Source of the DNA: Janthinobacterium sp. FW305-129
Lineage (GTDB): Bacteria; Pseudomonadota; Gammaproteobacteria; Burkholderiales; Burkholderiaceae_D
DNA: 64,000 nucleotides
Reading direction: 5' to 3'
Assembly: GCF_020858115.1 (NCBI RefSeq)
Contig: NZ_JACYMM010000013.1
Span: 62,001 to 126,000, forward strand
Shown here: piece by piece, positions 44,238 through 53,776 of the stretch
Numbering within the stretch: the stretch's first letter is position 1
Layout: each line of letters begins with the position of its first letter
Made by a program: the position numbers and the translations under genes
Notes under the pieces: generated by a model
Told to the model about the DNA's origin: nothing
What the model saw: the letters and a program-made list of their open reading frames with translations, nothing else
The model's database searches: none

Positions 44238-45143
44238 TTATTGCTCGATGGGTTTGCCATCGGCGCGCAGACGCCTGGGGCGCCACTCGCTGAGGATGCC
44301 CGCGCAAATGATCAATATGCCCCCCACGATGGCCAGTGCGGGCAGGCGTTCGCCGGCGATGCGGCCGATCACGCCGGCCCACACGGGCTCGCCCGCGTAG
44401 ATCAAGGTGGCTTTCGTGGCGGAAATGCGCTTTTGCGCCCAGTTCATCACATATTGAATCAGCGCGCTGGCGCAGCCCAGGGCCAGCACGCTGAGGATGA
44501 AGGTCTTGCCGAGCACCGGCGGCGCTTCGCCCATGACGGGCATCAGCAGCAGGGCGATCAATGACGCCGTGGCCAGCTGCACGATGGTCACGCGCAAGAT
44601 GTTCAATTGCGGCGAGACGCGGCTGATCAGAATAATTTCCAGGGCGATCGCGATGGCGCCCACGGCTGTCATCAGTTCGCCCTTGCCCAGGCCCATGCTC
44701 AAGCCATCCGTGCCCGTGAGCAACAATAATCCCACGAACGCCAGCACCACGGCCGCCCACACGGCAGGGCGGGGCCGCTGCTTGAACACCAGCCACTGCA
44801 CCAGCGGCACGATGGGCACATAGAAGGCCGTGATGAAGGCCGATTTGCTGCTCGTGATATGCATCAAGCCATAGGTTTGCAGCGCGTAGCCGCCAAAGAT
44901 GCTCACGCCGATGGCCATGCCCGTCAACAACTCGGCCTTCGTCAACTGGCGCAGCTGGCCCCGGCAAATCAGGGCGCCGATGCTGGCGGCGACGGCAAAG
45001 CGGGCGGCAACGAAGGCCAGCGGGCCGCTGACCGTCACGGCATGCTGCACGATGAGAAACGTGCCGCCCCAGATGAAGGTGATGGCGATCAGGGCCAGTT
45101 CGGGCAGGCCGAGGGCGGGCGGGGGACTTGCGTGTGTTTTCAT
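44238..45143 (-). CDS. EamA/DMT-family transporter, copy 1
   Basis: This 301-residue protein has ten hydrophobic segments in two EamA repeats (about residues 15-145 and 160-290), with the typical FIWGGTFLIV and AGEPVWAGVIG motifs. DMT transporters of this class export amino acids or metabolites. It is divergent from an XRE-cupin regulator only 51 bp away, the standard arrangement of a regulator and the exporter it controls. Confidence 0.9.
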   Translation of the reverse strand: MKTHASPPPALGLPELALIAITFIWGGTFLIVQHAVTVSGPLAFVAARFAVAASIGALICRGQLRQLTKAELLTGMAIGVSIFGGYALQTYGLMHITSSKSAFITAFYVPIVPLVQWLVFKQRPRPAVWAAVVLAFVGLLLLTGTDGLSMGLGKGELMTAVGAIAIALEIILISRVSPQLNILRVTIVQLATASLIALLLMPVMGEAPPVLGKTFILSVLALGCASALIQYVMNWAQKRISATKATLIYAGEPVWAGVIGRIAGERLPALAIVGGILIICAGILSEWRPRRLRADGKPIEQ

Positions 45144-45158
45144 GGGAGGCTATGCTAT

Positions 45159-45198
45159 GAGCAAAATATTTCCCATCATCATAGGAGCAATATATTGC
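45159..45198. promoter_or_regulatory. Paired operator-like sites between the EamA and XRE-cupin genes
   Basis: Two similar sites lie 26 bp apart: GAGCAAAATATTTC (45159-45172) and GAGCAATATATTGC (45185-45198). The second contains the perfect palindrome GCAATATATTGC (45187-45198), which overlaps the TTG start of the regulator. This suggests control of both divergent genes by the XRE protein. Confidence 0.5.
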
Positions 45199-45752
45199 GC
45201 AGTCAAGCCGAGGCCGGTGGCGTGCTGGCACACCTGGCCACCAATCTGCGGCGCTTGCGCCTCGCTGCCGGCCTCAGCCAGGAGGAACTGGCGCGCCGGT
45301 CCGGCCTGAGCCGGCGCATGGTCAATGGCGTCGAGGCGGGCGGCACCAACATCAGCCTGGCCAATCTCGACCATGTGGCGGCGGCGCTGGGAGTCGCCTT
45401 TGTCGACTTGGTGCAGCCGCCGCGGCAACCGCACGACAGCCTGCGCGTGCTGATGTGGCAAAGCGCATCGCAGGCGAGCCAGGCCGTGCTGCTGGGCGCC
45501 GCGCCCGCCAGCCGCCAGGTGGAACTGTGGTCATGGATCCTGGCGCCGGGCGAGCGCTACGATGCCGAGGCCGATCCGGCCGGCTTCAGCGAAATGCTCT
45601 ACGTGCTGGAGGGTGAATTGCAGCTGGTGCTGGCGGCGGAAACCAGGCAACTGGCCACGGGCGACTTTTTCGTCTTCAGCAGCGCGCAAGCGTATAGCTA
45701 TGTCAATGCGGGTGAGTCCACTGTGCGCTTTACGCGCAATGTAGCCAGCTAG
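45195..45752 (+). CDS. XRE-cupin transcriptional regulator, TTG start
   Basis: This 185-residue protein has an XRE helix-turn-helix (about residues 12-68; LRLAAGLSQEELARRSGLSR, VNGVEAGGTNISL) and a C-terminal single cupin (about 105-180; LYVLEGELQLVL). The cupin probably binds a small effector. I chose TTG at 45195 because AGGAG lies 7 bp before it and no ATG or GTG stands in a better place. It is divergent from the EamA exporter and followed 16 bp later by an ADP-ribosylglycohydrolase gene. Confidence 0.85.
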   Translation: MRSQAEAGGVLAHLATNLRRLRLAAGLSQEELARRSGLSRRMVNGVEAGGTNISLANLDHVAAALGVAFVDLVQPPRQPHDSLRVLMWQSASQASQAVLLGAAPASRQVELWSWILAPGERYDAEADPAGFSEMLYVLEGELQLVLAAETRQLATGDFFVFSSAQAYSYVNAGESTVRFTRNVAS

Positions 45753-45768
45753 GAATCAAGGAGGAATC

Positions 45769-46695
45769 ATGCTGACGTCAACTTTTTACAAGCCAACCTT
45801 GCACAACCGTTATATGGGCGCCTTGCTGGGACTTGCCTGCGGCGATGCCGTCGGCACCACCGTGGAATTTTCTCCGCGCGGCAGCTTTGCGCCCGTGACG
45901 GGCATGCAGGGCGGCGGACCGTTCGGCCTGCAGCCGGGACAATGGACGGACGATACCTCGATGGCGCTATGCCTGGCCGAGAGCCTGATATCGAAAGGGG
46001 CATTCGATCCGGCGGACCAGATGGTACGGTATCTGAACTGGTGGCAATGGGGCTACCTGAGCTCCACCGGCACCTGCTTCGATATCGGTGGCACGGTAAG
46101 GAGCGCGCTGGCCAGCTTCCAGGAGACGGGCAATCCCTGGAGCGGCTCCGCCGCGCCTGACACGGCGGGCAATGGTTCGCTCATGCGCCTGGCCCCCGTC
46201 GTGCTGTTTGCCTATCCCGATGCCGACGCGGCCCTGGCCTGCGCCGCCGATAGTTCGCGCACCACCCACGCGGCGGCGGAAGCCGTCGAAAGCTGCCAGT
46301 TGTTTGCCGCCTTGCTGTGCAGCGCGCTGGCGGGCACGGCAAAAGAAGAGCTGCTGGGCAGCATCGCATACCGGCCTGCCGAACCGAAGCTGGTGGAGCT
46401 GGCCAGCGGCAGTTTTCTCGCCAGGACGGAGCAGCAGATACGCGGCACCGGTTATTGCGTGGAATCGCTGGAAGCGGCGCTCTGGTGCTTCTTCCATACC
46501 GATTCACTGGAAGCGGCCGTGTTGCGCGCCGTCAACCTGGGCGAGGATGCGGATACGACCGGCGCCATCGTCGGCCAGCTTGCCGGCGCGTATTATGGCG
46601 CGCAGGCGATTCCGCCGCTGTGGCTGGAAGCGCTGGCCATGCGCGCCGATATCGAAGAGCTGGCGGCCAAATTGTTCGAGCGGACCCGGGACTAG
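45769..46695 (+). CDS. ADP-ribosylglycohydrolase family protein
   Basis: This 308-residue all-helical protein has the two metal sites of the DraG/ARH family: GQWTDDTSMALCLAES near residue 60 and GEDADTTGAIVGQLAGAYY near residue 260, with GLACGDAVG at the N-terminus. Such enzymes remove ADP-ribose from arginine or other acceptors. No ADP-ribosyltransferase gene is nearby, so the target is unknown. It probably shares a transcript with the XRE-cupin gene. Its stop shares CTAG with the convergent methyltransferase. Confidence 0.9.
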   Translation: MLTSTFYKPTLHNRYMGALLGLACGDAVGTTVEFSPRGSFAPVTGMQGGGPFGLQPGQWTDDTSMALCLAESLISKGAFDPADQMVRYLNWWQWGYLSSTGTCFDIGGTVRSALASFQETGNPWSGSAAPDTAGNGSLMRLAPVVLFAYPDADAALACAADSSRTTHAAAEAVESCQLFAALLCSALAGTAKEELLGSIAYRPAEPKLVELASGSFLARTEQQIRGTGYCVESLEAALWCFFHTDSLEAAVLRAVNLGEDADTTGAIVGQLAGAYYGAQAIPPLWLEALAMRADIEELAAKLFERTRD

Positions 46696-47423
46696 CGCCG
46701 ACCGCAGCCCACCAGCAGCAGCATCGGCCGTTCGCGCTCTTCCGCCAGGGCCGGCTGCTGCGCGATCTGCTCGTCAGTGGGGCCCCATTCTTCCACATGT
46801 TCCAGCTGGAAACCGGCGCGCAGCAGCGCATTGATGGTCGTGCCCAGGGTGCGGTGCTGCTTGATGACGCCGGGCGCCAGCCAGTCCGACACGCGCGGGC
46901 CTTGCTGCTGGTAGCTGTCGACGGGCCAGCGCTTGCGGCCTTGGCCATTCGTCAGCCAGCCGGGCTGGCGCGGCGCCATGAAGATCGGGTGCTCGATGGA
47001 AAACACCAGCTTGCCGCCCGGCTTCAAGCCTTCGCGGATGGCGGCCAGCAAGGTGGCGAAACCTTCGACGTAGTGGAAGGCGAGCGAGCTGTAAATCAGA
47101 TCATAGCTGGCGGGCGGCAAGGCCATTTGTTCCAGATCAAGCCGCGCATAGCTGACGGCCGCGTGCGTCCCCATGGCATTCGCCTGCGCCAGCATCTTTT
47201 CCGACACGTCCACGCCCTGCACCCGCGCCGCGCCCTGTTCTGCCGCCCAGCGGCAAAACCAGCCATAGCCGCAGCCCAGGTCGAGCACGCTTTTTCCCCG
47301 CAGCTCAGGCAGCATGGCGCGCAGGGCCGGCCATTCGGGGGCGCTGTCGAGGCCGCCGACGGAGCGCGGCAGCTGGCTGTAGGCCGTGAAGAAGGCGTCG
47401 TTGTCGTAGATGTTCTGTGTCAT
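46692..47423 (-). CDS. Class I SAM-dependent methyltransferase
   Basis: This 243-residue protein has motif I VLDLGCGYGWFCRWA at about residues 45-60, the acidic loop GVDVSEKML, and the post-motif SYDLIYSSLAFHYVEG. It resembles UbiE/BioC-type small-molecule methyltransferases; no substrate can be named. The ATG at 47423 overlaps the stop of the CLC gene (ATGA). The C-terminal stop shares CTAG with the ADP-ribosylglycohydrolase. Confidence 0.88.
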   Translation of the reverse strand: MTQNIYDNDAFFTAYSQLPRSVGGLDSAPEWPALRAMLPELRGKSVLDLGCGYGWFCRWAAEQGAARVQGVDVSEKMLAQANAMGTHAAVSYARLDLEQMALPPASYDLIYSSLAFHYVEGFATLLAAIREGLKPGGKLVFSIEHPIFMAPRQPGWLTNGQGRKRWPVDSYQQQGPRVSDWLAPGVIKQHRTLGTTINALLRAGFQLEHVEEWGPTDEQIAQQPALAEERERPMLLLVGCGRR

Positions 47424-48673
47424 GTGTCGAGATCCTTGGCAGGATGGCGTTTGGCGTGGCCGCCCCGCTGCGCCCGGTAAATGCCCGCGTGGCCGGAAAA
47501 CAGGTAGGCGACGACGCAGGCAATGGCCGCGTACACGCCGATGTCCGCGCCGAACAGTTCCATCGCCATCAGGGTCGAGGCAATCGGCGTGTTGGCCGCG
47601 CCCGCAAATACGGCGACGAAGCCGATGGCGGCCAGCAGGGCGACGGGCTGGTGCAGCACAGGCCCCAGTGCATTGCCCAGGGTGGCGCCGATGAAGAACA
47701 AAGGCGTCACTTCGCCGCCCTTGAATCCCGTGCCCAGCGACACAATGGTGAACGCCATCTTGCCCAGAAAATCGTATGCGGGCAGCGGCTGCTTGAGCGC
47801 GTCGACGATGGTGGGGATGCCCAGGCCGATATATTTGTCGGTGCCCAGCAGCCATACGGTGACGGCGACGGCGAGGCCGCCTGTCAGCGGACGCAGCGGG
47901 GCGTAGGCAATCTTGCGCTTCATCAACCCGCTCAAGCCGTGCGTGGCTTGCGCAAACAGTTTGCCGGTTACGCCGAACAGCACGCCCGCGATCACCATGG
48001 CGGATAAGGTCCAGGCGGAGAGGGCGGGAATCAAGGGCACGGCGTAATGCGTATGGCCAATGTGCAAAAACGGCCCCAGCAGCAGGACCACCTGGTCGGC
48101 GATGACGGCGGCAGCCAGGCAGGGCAGCATGGCCTCGTAGCGCAGGCGGCCGATGGCCAGCACTTCCAGGCCGAAGATGGCGCCTGCCAGCGGCGTGCCG
48201 AAGACGGAGGCAAAGCCGGCGCTGATGCCGGCCATCAGGATGATGCGGCGGTCTTCATTGTTCAAACGAAACAGGCGCGTGAGCTGGTCGGCCAGCGCGC
48301 CGCCCATCTGCACGGCCGTGCCTTCGCGTCCGACGGAAGCGCCGAACAGATGCGAGATGACGGTGCCGCCCAGCACCAGCGGCGCCATGCGCAGCGGAAT
48401 GATTTTTTTCGGATCGTGGATTTCATCGATGAGCAGGTTTGCGCCGCCCTCGACACTGCTGCCGTAGCGCAAATACAGCCAGCCGACGGCAAAGCCCGCC
48501 ACGGGCAGCAGCCAGATCAGCCAGGCGTGCGCCAGGCGCGTCGCGGTCGCCCGGTCGAGGGCGTACAGGAAGCCGGCCGAGGCCGACCCCGCCAGCACGG
48601 CCACGACAAAGGCCAGCAGCAGCCATTTCAACAGATGCTTGAATAGATCGGTGAGGGCGCTCAGGCGGTGCAT
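47420..48673 (-). CDS. CLC-family anion channel/antiporter, possibly fluoride-type
   Basis: This protein of about 417 residues has CLC topology (10 or more hydrophobic segments). The signature is GREGTAVQMGG in place of the usual GREGP, followed by SVFGTPLAGAIFGLE and TGFKGGEVTPLFFIGA. This pattern recalls the fluoride-exporting CLC-F branch, but I cannot prove the ion. A TTG at 48688 is also in frame; I took the ATG at 48673. No fluoride riboswitch could be seen in the short gap upstream. It is followed by a coupled methyltransferase gene. Confidence 0.85.
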   Translation of the reverse strand: MHRLSALTDLFKHLLKWLLLAFVVAVLAGSASAGFLYALDRATATRLAHAWLIWLLPVAGFAVGWLYLRYGSSVEGGANLLIDEIHDPKKIIPLRMAPLVLGGTVISHLFGASVGREGTAVQMGGALADQLTRLFRLNNEDRRIILMAGISAGFASVFGTPLAGAIFGLEVLAIGRLRYEAMLPCLAAAVIADQVVLLLGPFLHIGHTHYAVPLIPALSAWTLSAMVIAGVLFGVTGKLFAQATHGLSGLMKRKIAYAPLRPLTGGLAVAVTVWLLGTDKYIGLGIPTIVDALKQPLPAYDFLGKMAFTIVSLGTGFKGGEVTPLFFIGATLGNALGPVLHQPVALLAAIGFVAVFAGAANTPIASTLMAMELFGADIGVYAAIACVVAYLFSGHAGIYRAQRGGHAKRHPAKDLDT

Positions 48674-48709
48674 CGGGCATCCAGTCAAGGCTGATGGGTG
48701 GGGGATTCC

Positions 48710-50299
48710 TTACAGGCCCAGTTCCGCCACCAGCGCCTGGCCGATGGCCCGCTGTTCGGCCAAAATGGCGCGCAGGTGGTGGGGGCGCGTCTTGACATTC
48801 GTCATGACCACGCGCAATACATTCGTGGGGCCAGGGTAGCGCGTCGATTCGAGCACTGTGCGCGAGACAAAGCTGTGGCCTTCGGCCTTTTGCCGGTTTT
48901 GCAGCTTGGCGGTCAATGTGTTCAGTTGCTTGTTCAGCTCGGTCGCCGCGTCCATCTGGCCGCCGGCCAGCAAGCTGTCCATGCGCTGGCGCAAGTGCGC
49001 GGGCACGTAGCGGTAGGTCAGAATGAAGGTGTCCGAGCGCGTGACGAGCTCGAAATCCTGCTGGTCTGCCAGCAAGTCCTGCAACTGGCCGGACAGGGTG
49101 GCCGCCTGCTGCAGCAAGGTCGTGTAGCCGGACACGCCCAGCACCTTGAACGAGGTCCACAGTTTCAAGGCGTCGAAGCGGCGCGAGCCTTCCAGCGAGG
49201 TCTGGCCCAGGTCGCCCGAGTTGTCGCGCAAGATGTAGTTGGCATTGTGTTTGAGCAAGTTCAGGCTGGCGCCATCCTTGAACAGCACCATGCTTTGCGC
49301 CATCGGCACCCACAGCAATTTATGCCCGTCGATGACGACGGAGTCGGCCAGGGCGATGCCGTCGTACAGCGGGCGGTACTGTTCGGCAATCAACAGGGCG
49401 CCGCCCCAGGCCGCATCCACGTGGAACCAGATGGATTCGCGCGCGGCAATCGCCGCCATGGCGGCCAGCGGGTCGATGGCGCCCGTTTCCGTCGTGCCGG
49501 CGATGCCGATCATGGCGACGACCTTGATCTTGCGCAAGTTTAAATCGGCAATCGTCGCTTCCAGCGCGGCGATGTCGATGCGGTTGTCGCGGTCGACGGC
49601 CACCAGGTGCAGGGCGTTTTCGCCCAGGCCCAGGGTCGCCAGCGCCTTTTTCACGGAATAATGGCTGCGGGCCGAACCGATCACGGCCAGTCCCGCGTAG
49701 CCGGATTCTTGCATGGCGGCAAACAAACCGCGCTTGCGCGTGCCGGGCAATTGTTTTTCCAGCGCCACCGCCAGTGCCGTCAGGTTGCCCATGGTGCCGC
49801 CATTGACGACATTGCCCAGCGCGCCGCTGGTGGCGGCCATCGCCTGCGCGTAGACGGTGTCCGGCTGCTGGTAGACCTGGCGGTGCAGCCAGCCCAGGAT
49901 CTGTTTTTCGATCAGGGTCGACACATACGCCGTCTCGATCTTGACCTGGTTCTGGTTCAGGGTGGCCGTAAACGCTTCGGCCAGCACGCTGATCCAGGGC
50001 AAGGCCTGCGTCATGTGGCCGATGTATTGCGGATGGTTCAGCTGCGCCGTGTTGGCCAGCACGGTGGTATCGAGTTCTTGCAGGAAATCTGCGACGGGCA
50101 TGCCATGCGCGGGCAGGCAAGTGTCGGACAGCTGTGTCAGCAGTTCCGCGTACGGCGTGTGCGGGTATGGTGTGTCGCGTTCGGCGGCCAGCCAGCCGCC
50201 CAGCATGCGCAGCGCCTGCTGCAGGGGCGCAGGCTCCTGTTGCAGCGCATCGATGGAAAAATGCTGCTGCAGCAGCTGTTCGATAGGGGTATCGGTCAT
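48710..50299 (-). CDS. PLP-dependent group II amino acid decarboxylase
   Basis: This 529-residue enzyme has the decarboxylase core: SGALGNVVNGGTMGNLTAL, the Asp in HVDAAWGGALL, and the PLP lysine in VVIDGHKLLWVPM. The family includes glutamate, tyrosine, DOPA and diaminobutyrate decarboxylases. The specificity is not readable here, and no partner antiporter is adjacent. The ATG at 50299 starts MTDTPIEQLLQQHF; the frame is open to 50389 without a better start. It lies upstream of the CLC gene by 36 bp. Confidence 0.88.
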   Translation of the reverse strand: MTDTPIEQLLQQHFSIDALQQEPAPLQQALRMLGGWLAAERDTPYPHTPYAELLTQLSDTCLPAHGMPVADFLQELDTTVLANTAQLNHPQYIGHMTQALPWISVLAEAFTATLNQNQVKIETAYVSTLIEKQILGWLHRQVYQQPDTVYAQAMAATSGALGNVVNGGTMGNLTALAVALEKQLPGTRKRGLFAAMQESGYAGLAVIGSARSHYSVKKALATLGLGENALHLVAVDRDNRIDIAALEATIADLNLRKIKVVAMIGIAGTTETGAIDPLAAMAAIAARESIWFHVDAAWGGALLIAEQYRPLYDGIALADSVVIDGHKLLWVPMAQSMVLFKDGASLNLLKHNANYILRDNSGDLGQTSLEGSRRFDALKLWTSFKVLGVSGYTTLLQQAATLSGQLQDLLADQQDFELVTRSDTFILTYRYVPAHLRQRMDSLLAGGQMDAATELNKQLNTLTAKLQNRQKAEGHSFVSRTVLESTRYPGPTNVLRVVMTNVKTRPHHLRAILAEQRAIGQALVAELGL

Positions 50300-50420
50300 T
50301 GCGCGGTTGTCTTCTCTACTGATTGCTGATGTCACGGTGCCAAATGCATTGCGCCCTGGAGGAAGCGGGATTTTACCCGACTCCGCCAAGGCGCATCAGT
50401 TTGCTATTTGTAAATGGTAA

Positions 50421-51497
50421 TCAGAAGTAATTCAGGCCCAGCGCCGACTTGACTTCATCGGCCGTGCGGGCCGCCACTTCGCGCGCCTTGAAGGTGCCTT
50501 CCTTCAGCATCTGGATGACCTGGCCCTTGTCCTTGGCGAACTCTTCGCGGCGGGCGCGGATCGGCGCCAGCATTTCCTGCAAGACCAGGTCCAGGCGCTT
50601 CTTGACGATGCTGTCGCCCAGGCCGCCGCGCACGTAATGGGCCTTCATTTCGGCCAGCGCGGCTTTTTCCGGATCGAACGCGTCCAGGTACGTAAAGGCG
50701 ATGTTGCCTTCCAGGTGGCCCGGGTCTTCCACGCGCAGGTGCAGCGGGTCCGTATAGACTTTTTTCACGGCGGCCGTGATTTCGGCCGGGGTCGCGCCCA
50801 GGTTGATGGTGTTGCCCAGCGACTTGCTCATCTTCGCCTTGCCGTCGATGCCGGGCAGGCGGCCGATATCGGGTACCAGCGCCTTGCATTCCATCAATAC
50901 TTCACGGTTGTACATGCGGTTGAAGCGGCGCACGATTTCATTCGTTTGCTCGATCATCGGGATCTGGTCTTCGCCCACGGGCACCACGCCCGCCTTGAAG
51001 GCCGTGATGTCGGCCGCCTGGCTGGCCGGGTAGGTCAGGAAGCCGGCCGGAATGTCGCGTTCGAAGCCGCGCAGGCGGATTTCTTCCTTGACGGTGGGAT
51101 TGCGCTCGAGGCGCGCCACGGTGACGATGTTCAGGTAGTAAAAGGTCAGCTCGGCCAGTTCCGGAATCTGCGACTGGATGAAGACCGTAGTCTTGCTCGG
51201 GTCGATGCCGACGGCCAGGTAGTCGAGCGCCACTTCGACGACGTTGCGGTGCACCTTGTCGATGTCGTCCATATTGTCCGTCAGCGCCTGCGCGTCGGCC
51301 AGCATGATGAATTGCTTGTAGCTGTTCTGGTACGCGACGCGGTCGCGCAGGCTGCCCACATAGTGGCCCAGGTGCAGGGGGCCGGTCGGGCGGTCGCCCG
51401 TCAGGATCACGGATTGCGAAGCGATGGCGGCGGCGGACAGCGGTGCGGCCGGGGCGTTGTCGGTGTCGGGAGTATCGGGAGTGTTAGGCAAGCTCAT
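50421..51497 (-). CDS. trpS: Tryptophanyl-tRNA synthetase
   Basis: This 358-residue class I synthetase has the HIGH-type motif [12 protein letters not shown] and the KMSKS loop [12 protein letters not shown]. The first ~25 residues are a Pro/Thr/Ala-rich extension before the catalytic core. The ATG at 51497 is preceded by AAGGAAA, while the longer frame to 51635 has no ribosome site. It charges tRNA-Trp in the cytoplasm. Confidence 0.95.
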   Translation of the reverse strand: MSLPNTPDTPDTDNAPAAPLSAAAIASQSVILTGDRPTGPLHLGHYVGSLRDRVAYQNSYKQFIMLADAQALTDNMDDIDKVHRNVVEVALDYLAVGIDPSKTTVFIQSQIPELAELTFYYLNIVTVARLERNPTVKEEIRLRGFERDIPAGFLTYPASQAADITAFKAGVVPVGEDQIPMIEQTNEIVRRFNRMYNREVLMECKALVPDIGRLPGIDGKAKMSKSLGNTINLGATPAEITAAVKKVYTDPLHLRVEDPGHLEGNIAFTYLDAFDPEKAALAEMKAHYVRGGLGDSIVKKRLDLVLQEMLAPIRARREEFAKDKGQVIQMLKEGTFKAREVAARTADEVKSALGLNYF

Positions 51498-51814
51498 CAA
51501 GTTTCCTTTTGAGCCGCCTGCATCGGGGATGATCCAGGCTGAGCCTGTTACGCCACCGATCGAGGCGGCGTGGATCAAATTCACATCACTATGCAGTGGC
51601 CGCGCGAAAGTGAGCGGGACCACCAATTCAAGCAAGCGCGTTGTGACGGGATAAATTTCATGGCGTTATGGTTGCAGTTCGTGCGCGTTCTGTCAAGTTG
51701 CGGCCCCGATTTATCTGCTGCGCCGCGTCAGAGGCTTGCCTTATGCAAAACTTGCTTTCCGAGTACTATTGCCGTTCGGCCACTTTTGCGTGGCATGAAT
51801 CATTGGAGAACAGT
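51498..51814. other. Divergent intergenic region between trpS and the S15-type hydrolase
   Basis: This 317-bp region has no gene. I saw no T-box, Trp-codon-rich leader or strong hairpin before trpS. It must carry the two divergent promoters. Confidence 0.4.
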
Positions 51815-53776
51815 ATGCGCGTGTCGTCCCCCGTCCGGCTCACCGGCCTGGCCCTGCTTGTCAGTACCTTGTTCAGCGCTCCCTTGCTGGCGCAAACCCG
51901 GCAAACCCCGCAAACGCCGCCGATGACGCCCGATATCGGCGCCAAACTGGTGGTGCCCGATATGAATGATTACGTCAAGCGCGTGGTGATGATCCCCATG
52001 CGCGATGGCGTCAAGCTGTACACGGTGATCGTCGTGCCGAAGGGCGCCAGCCGCGCGCCGATCATGCTCACGCGCACGCCCTATAACGCTGCCCGCCGCG
52101 CCCAGCGCGCGGCCAGCCCCAGCATGCTGGCCACCTTGCCGCAGGGCGACGATACCCTGGTGGAAAACGGCTACATCCGCGTGTTCCAGGACGTGCGCGG
52201 CAAGCATGGCTCGGAAGGCGATTACGTGATGACGCGCCCCGTGCGCGGTCCGCTGAACCATACCAAGGTCGATAATGTCACCGATGCGTGGGACACCATC
52301 GACTGGCTGTCGAAGAATATTCCGGAAAGCAATGGCAAGGTGGGCATGCTGGGTTCCTCGTACGAGGGCCATACGGTGCTGATGGCCCTGGTCGACCCGC
52401 ATCCGGCGCTGAAGGTGGCCATCCCCATGAGCGCCATGGTCGACGGCTGGCGCGGCGACGACTGGTTCCACAACGGCGCCTTCCGCATGCCCAGCTTGTC
52501 CTACCTGGCGTGGCAGACGAGCGCGCGCGGCAGTGGCGAGGCGCCCGTGCTGGGCGTCTACGACGATTACGACGCGTATCTGCGCATCGGCTCGGCCGGT
52601 GATTTCGCGAAAAAATTCGGCATCGACAAGCTGACGTACACGAAAAAGCTGTTCGAGCATCCGGCCTACGACAGTTACTGGCAGGAACAGGCGCTCGATA
52701 AAATCCTGGCCAAGCGTCCGCTGATCGTGCCCACCATGCACGTGGTGGGGCAGTGGGACCAGGAAGACATCTATGGTCCCTACGCCAGCTATACGGCGAT
52801 GGAAGGGCGCGACAAGCGCAACAACCTCAATTACCTGGCCATCGGCCCGTGGCGTCATAGCGGCGTCAACTATGACGGTTCCAGCCTGGGCGCACTGAAG
52901 TTCGACGGCGATACGGCGCGCCAGTTCCGCGAAAAAGTCATGCAGCCATTCCTGAACCAGTACCTGAAGGATGGCGCGCCGGAGGCGAACACGGCGCCCG
53001 TCGTGTCCTACCAGAGCGGCACGAACCAGTGGCAGCGCCTGCAACAGTGGCCGCTGGCTTGCGAGACCTGCGACACCAAGCTGACGCCGATCTACCTGCA
53101 GGATGGTTCCAGGCTGGGTTTTGCGGCGCCAGCGGGCGCTGCGGATGCGGCGGAAGGCGCTTTCGACGAATACGTGGCCGATCCCGCCAAGCCCGTGCCT
53201 TTCGTGCCCCGTCCCGTGCGCCTCAATGACGCCGACGTGTGGAAGCCATGGCTGGTCAGCGACCAGCGCGGCTATGCCGACCGCACGGACGTGCTCAGCT
53301 ATGTTTCGGAACCGTTGAAAACGGCCGTGCGCATCGCCGGCGCGCCGATGGTCAACCTGTTCGCCTCCACCAGCGGCACGGATGCCGACTGGGTGGTAAA
53401 GCTGATCGACGTGTATCCGGACGAAGTGCCGTCGCAGCCGGCCATGGGCGGCTACCAGCTGGGCGTGGCGATGGATATCTTCCGCGGGCGCTACCGCGAC
53501 AGCTTCGAGCACCCGACGCCGATTCCGGCGGGCAAAGTGGAGCGCTACCGCTTCGCTCTGCCGAACGCGAATCACGTCTTCCTGCCCGGTCACCGCATCG
53601 CCGTGCAAGTGCAGTCGAGCTGGTTCCCCCTGTACGACCGCAACCCGCAAAACTACGTGCCGAACATCTTCCTGGCCGACCCGGGCCATTATAGAAAGGC
53701 CACGCAGCGCGTGTACCACGCGGCAGGGGCGGCCAGCGCCATCGAATTGCCGATCGCGCCGCTGGACGCCCGCTAG
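51815..53776 (+). CDS. Secreted CocE/NonD-type hydrolase (S15 X-Pro dipeptidyl-peptidase family)
   Basis: This 653-residue precursor has a signal peptide (about residues 1-27, ending PLLAQ). The alpha/beta-hydrolase domain carries the nucleophile in GMLGSSYEGHT, the acid in VGQWDQEDIYG and the His in IGPWRHSGVN. A C-terminal jelly-roll domain follows (about 450-645). Relatives hydrolyse alpha-amino acid esters, beta-lactam side chains or N-terminal X-Pro dipeptides in the periplasm. ATG at 51815 has GGAG upstream. The stop shares CTAG with the convergent EamA gene. Confidence 0.9.
   Translation: MRVSSPVRLTGLALLVSTLFSAPLLAQTRQTPQTPPMTPDIGAKLVVPDMNDYVKRVVMIPMRDGVKLYTVIVVPKGASRAPIMLTRTPYNAARRAQRAASPSMLATLPQGDDTLVENGYIRVFQDVRGKHGSEGDYVMTRPVRGPLNHTKVDNVTDAWDTIDWLSKNIPESNGKVGMLGSSYEGHTVLMALVDPHPALKVAIPMSAMVDGWRGDDWFHNGAFRMPSLSYLAWQTSARGSGEAPVLGVYDDYDAYLRIGSAGDFAKKFGIDKLTYTKKLFEHPAYDSYWQEQALDKILAKRPLIVPTMHVVGQWDQEDIYGPYASYTAMEGRDKRNNLNYLAIGPWRHSGVNYDGSSLGALKFDGDTARQFREKVMQPFLNQYLKDGAPEANTAPVVSYQSGTNQWQRLQQWPLACETCDTKLTPIYLQDGSRLGFAAPAGAADAAEGAFDEYVADPAKPVPFVPRPVRLNDADVWKPWLVSDQRGYADRTDVLSYVSEPLKTAVRIAGAPMVNLFASTSGTDADWVVKLIDVYPDEVPSQPAMGGYQLGVAMDIFRGRYRDSFEHPTPIPAGKVERYRFALPNANHVFLPGHRIAVQVQSSWFPLYDRNPQNYVPNIFLADPGHYRKATQRVYHAAGAASAIELPIAPLDAR

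Noticed and set aside
51498..51814. Tryptophan leader or T-box before trpS
   Set aside because: No Trp-rich leader peptide, no T-box core sequence and no terminator hairpin are visible.
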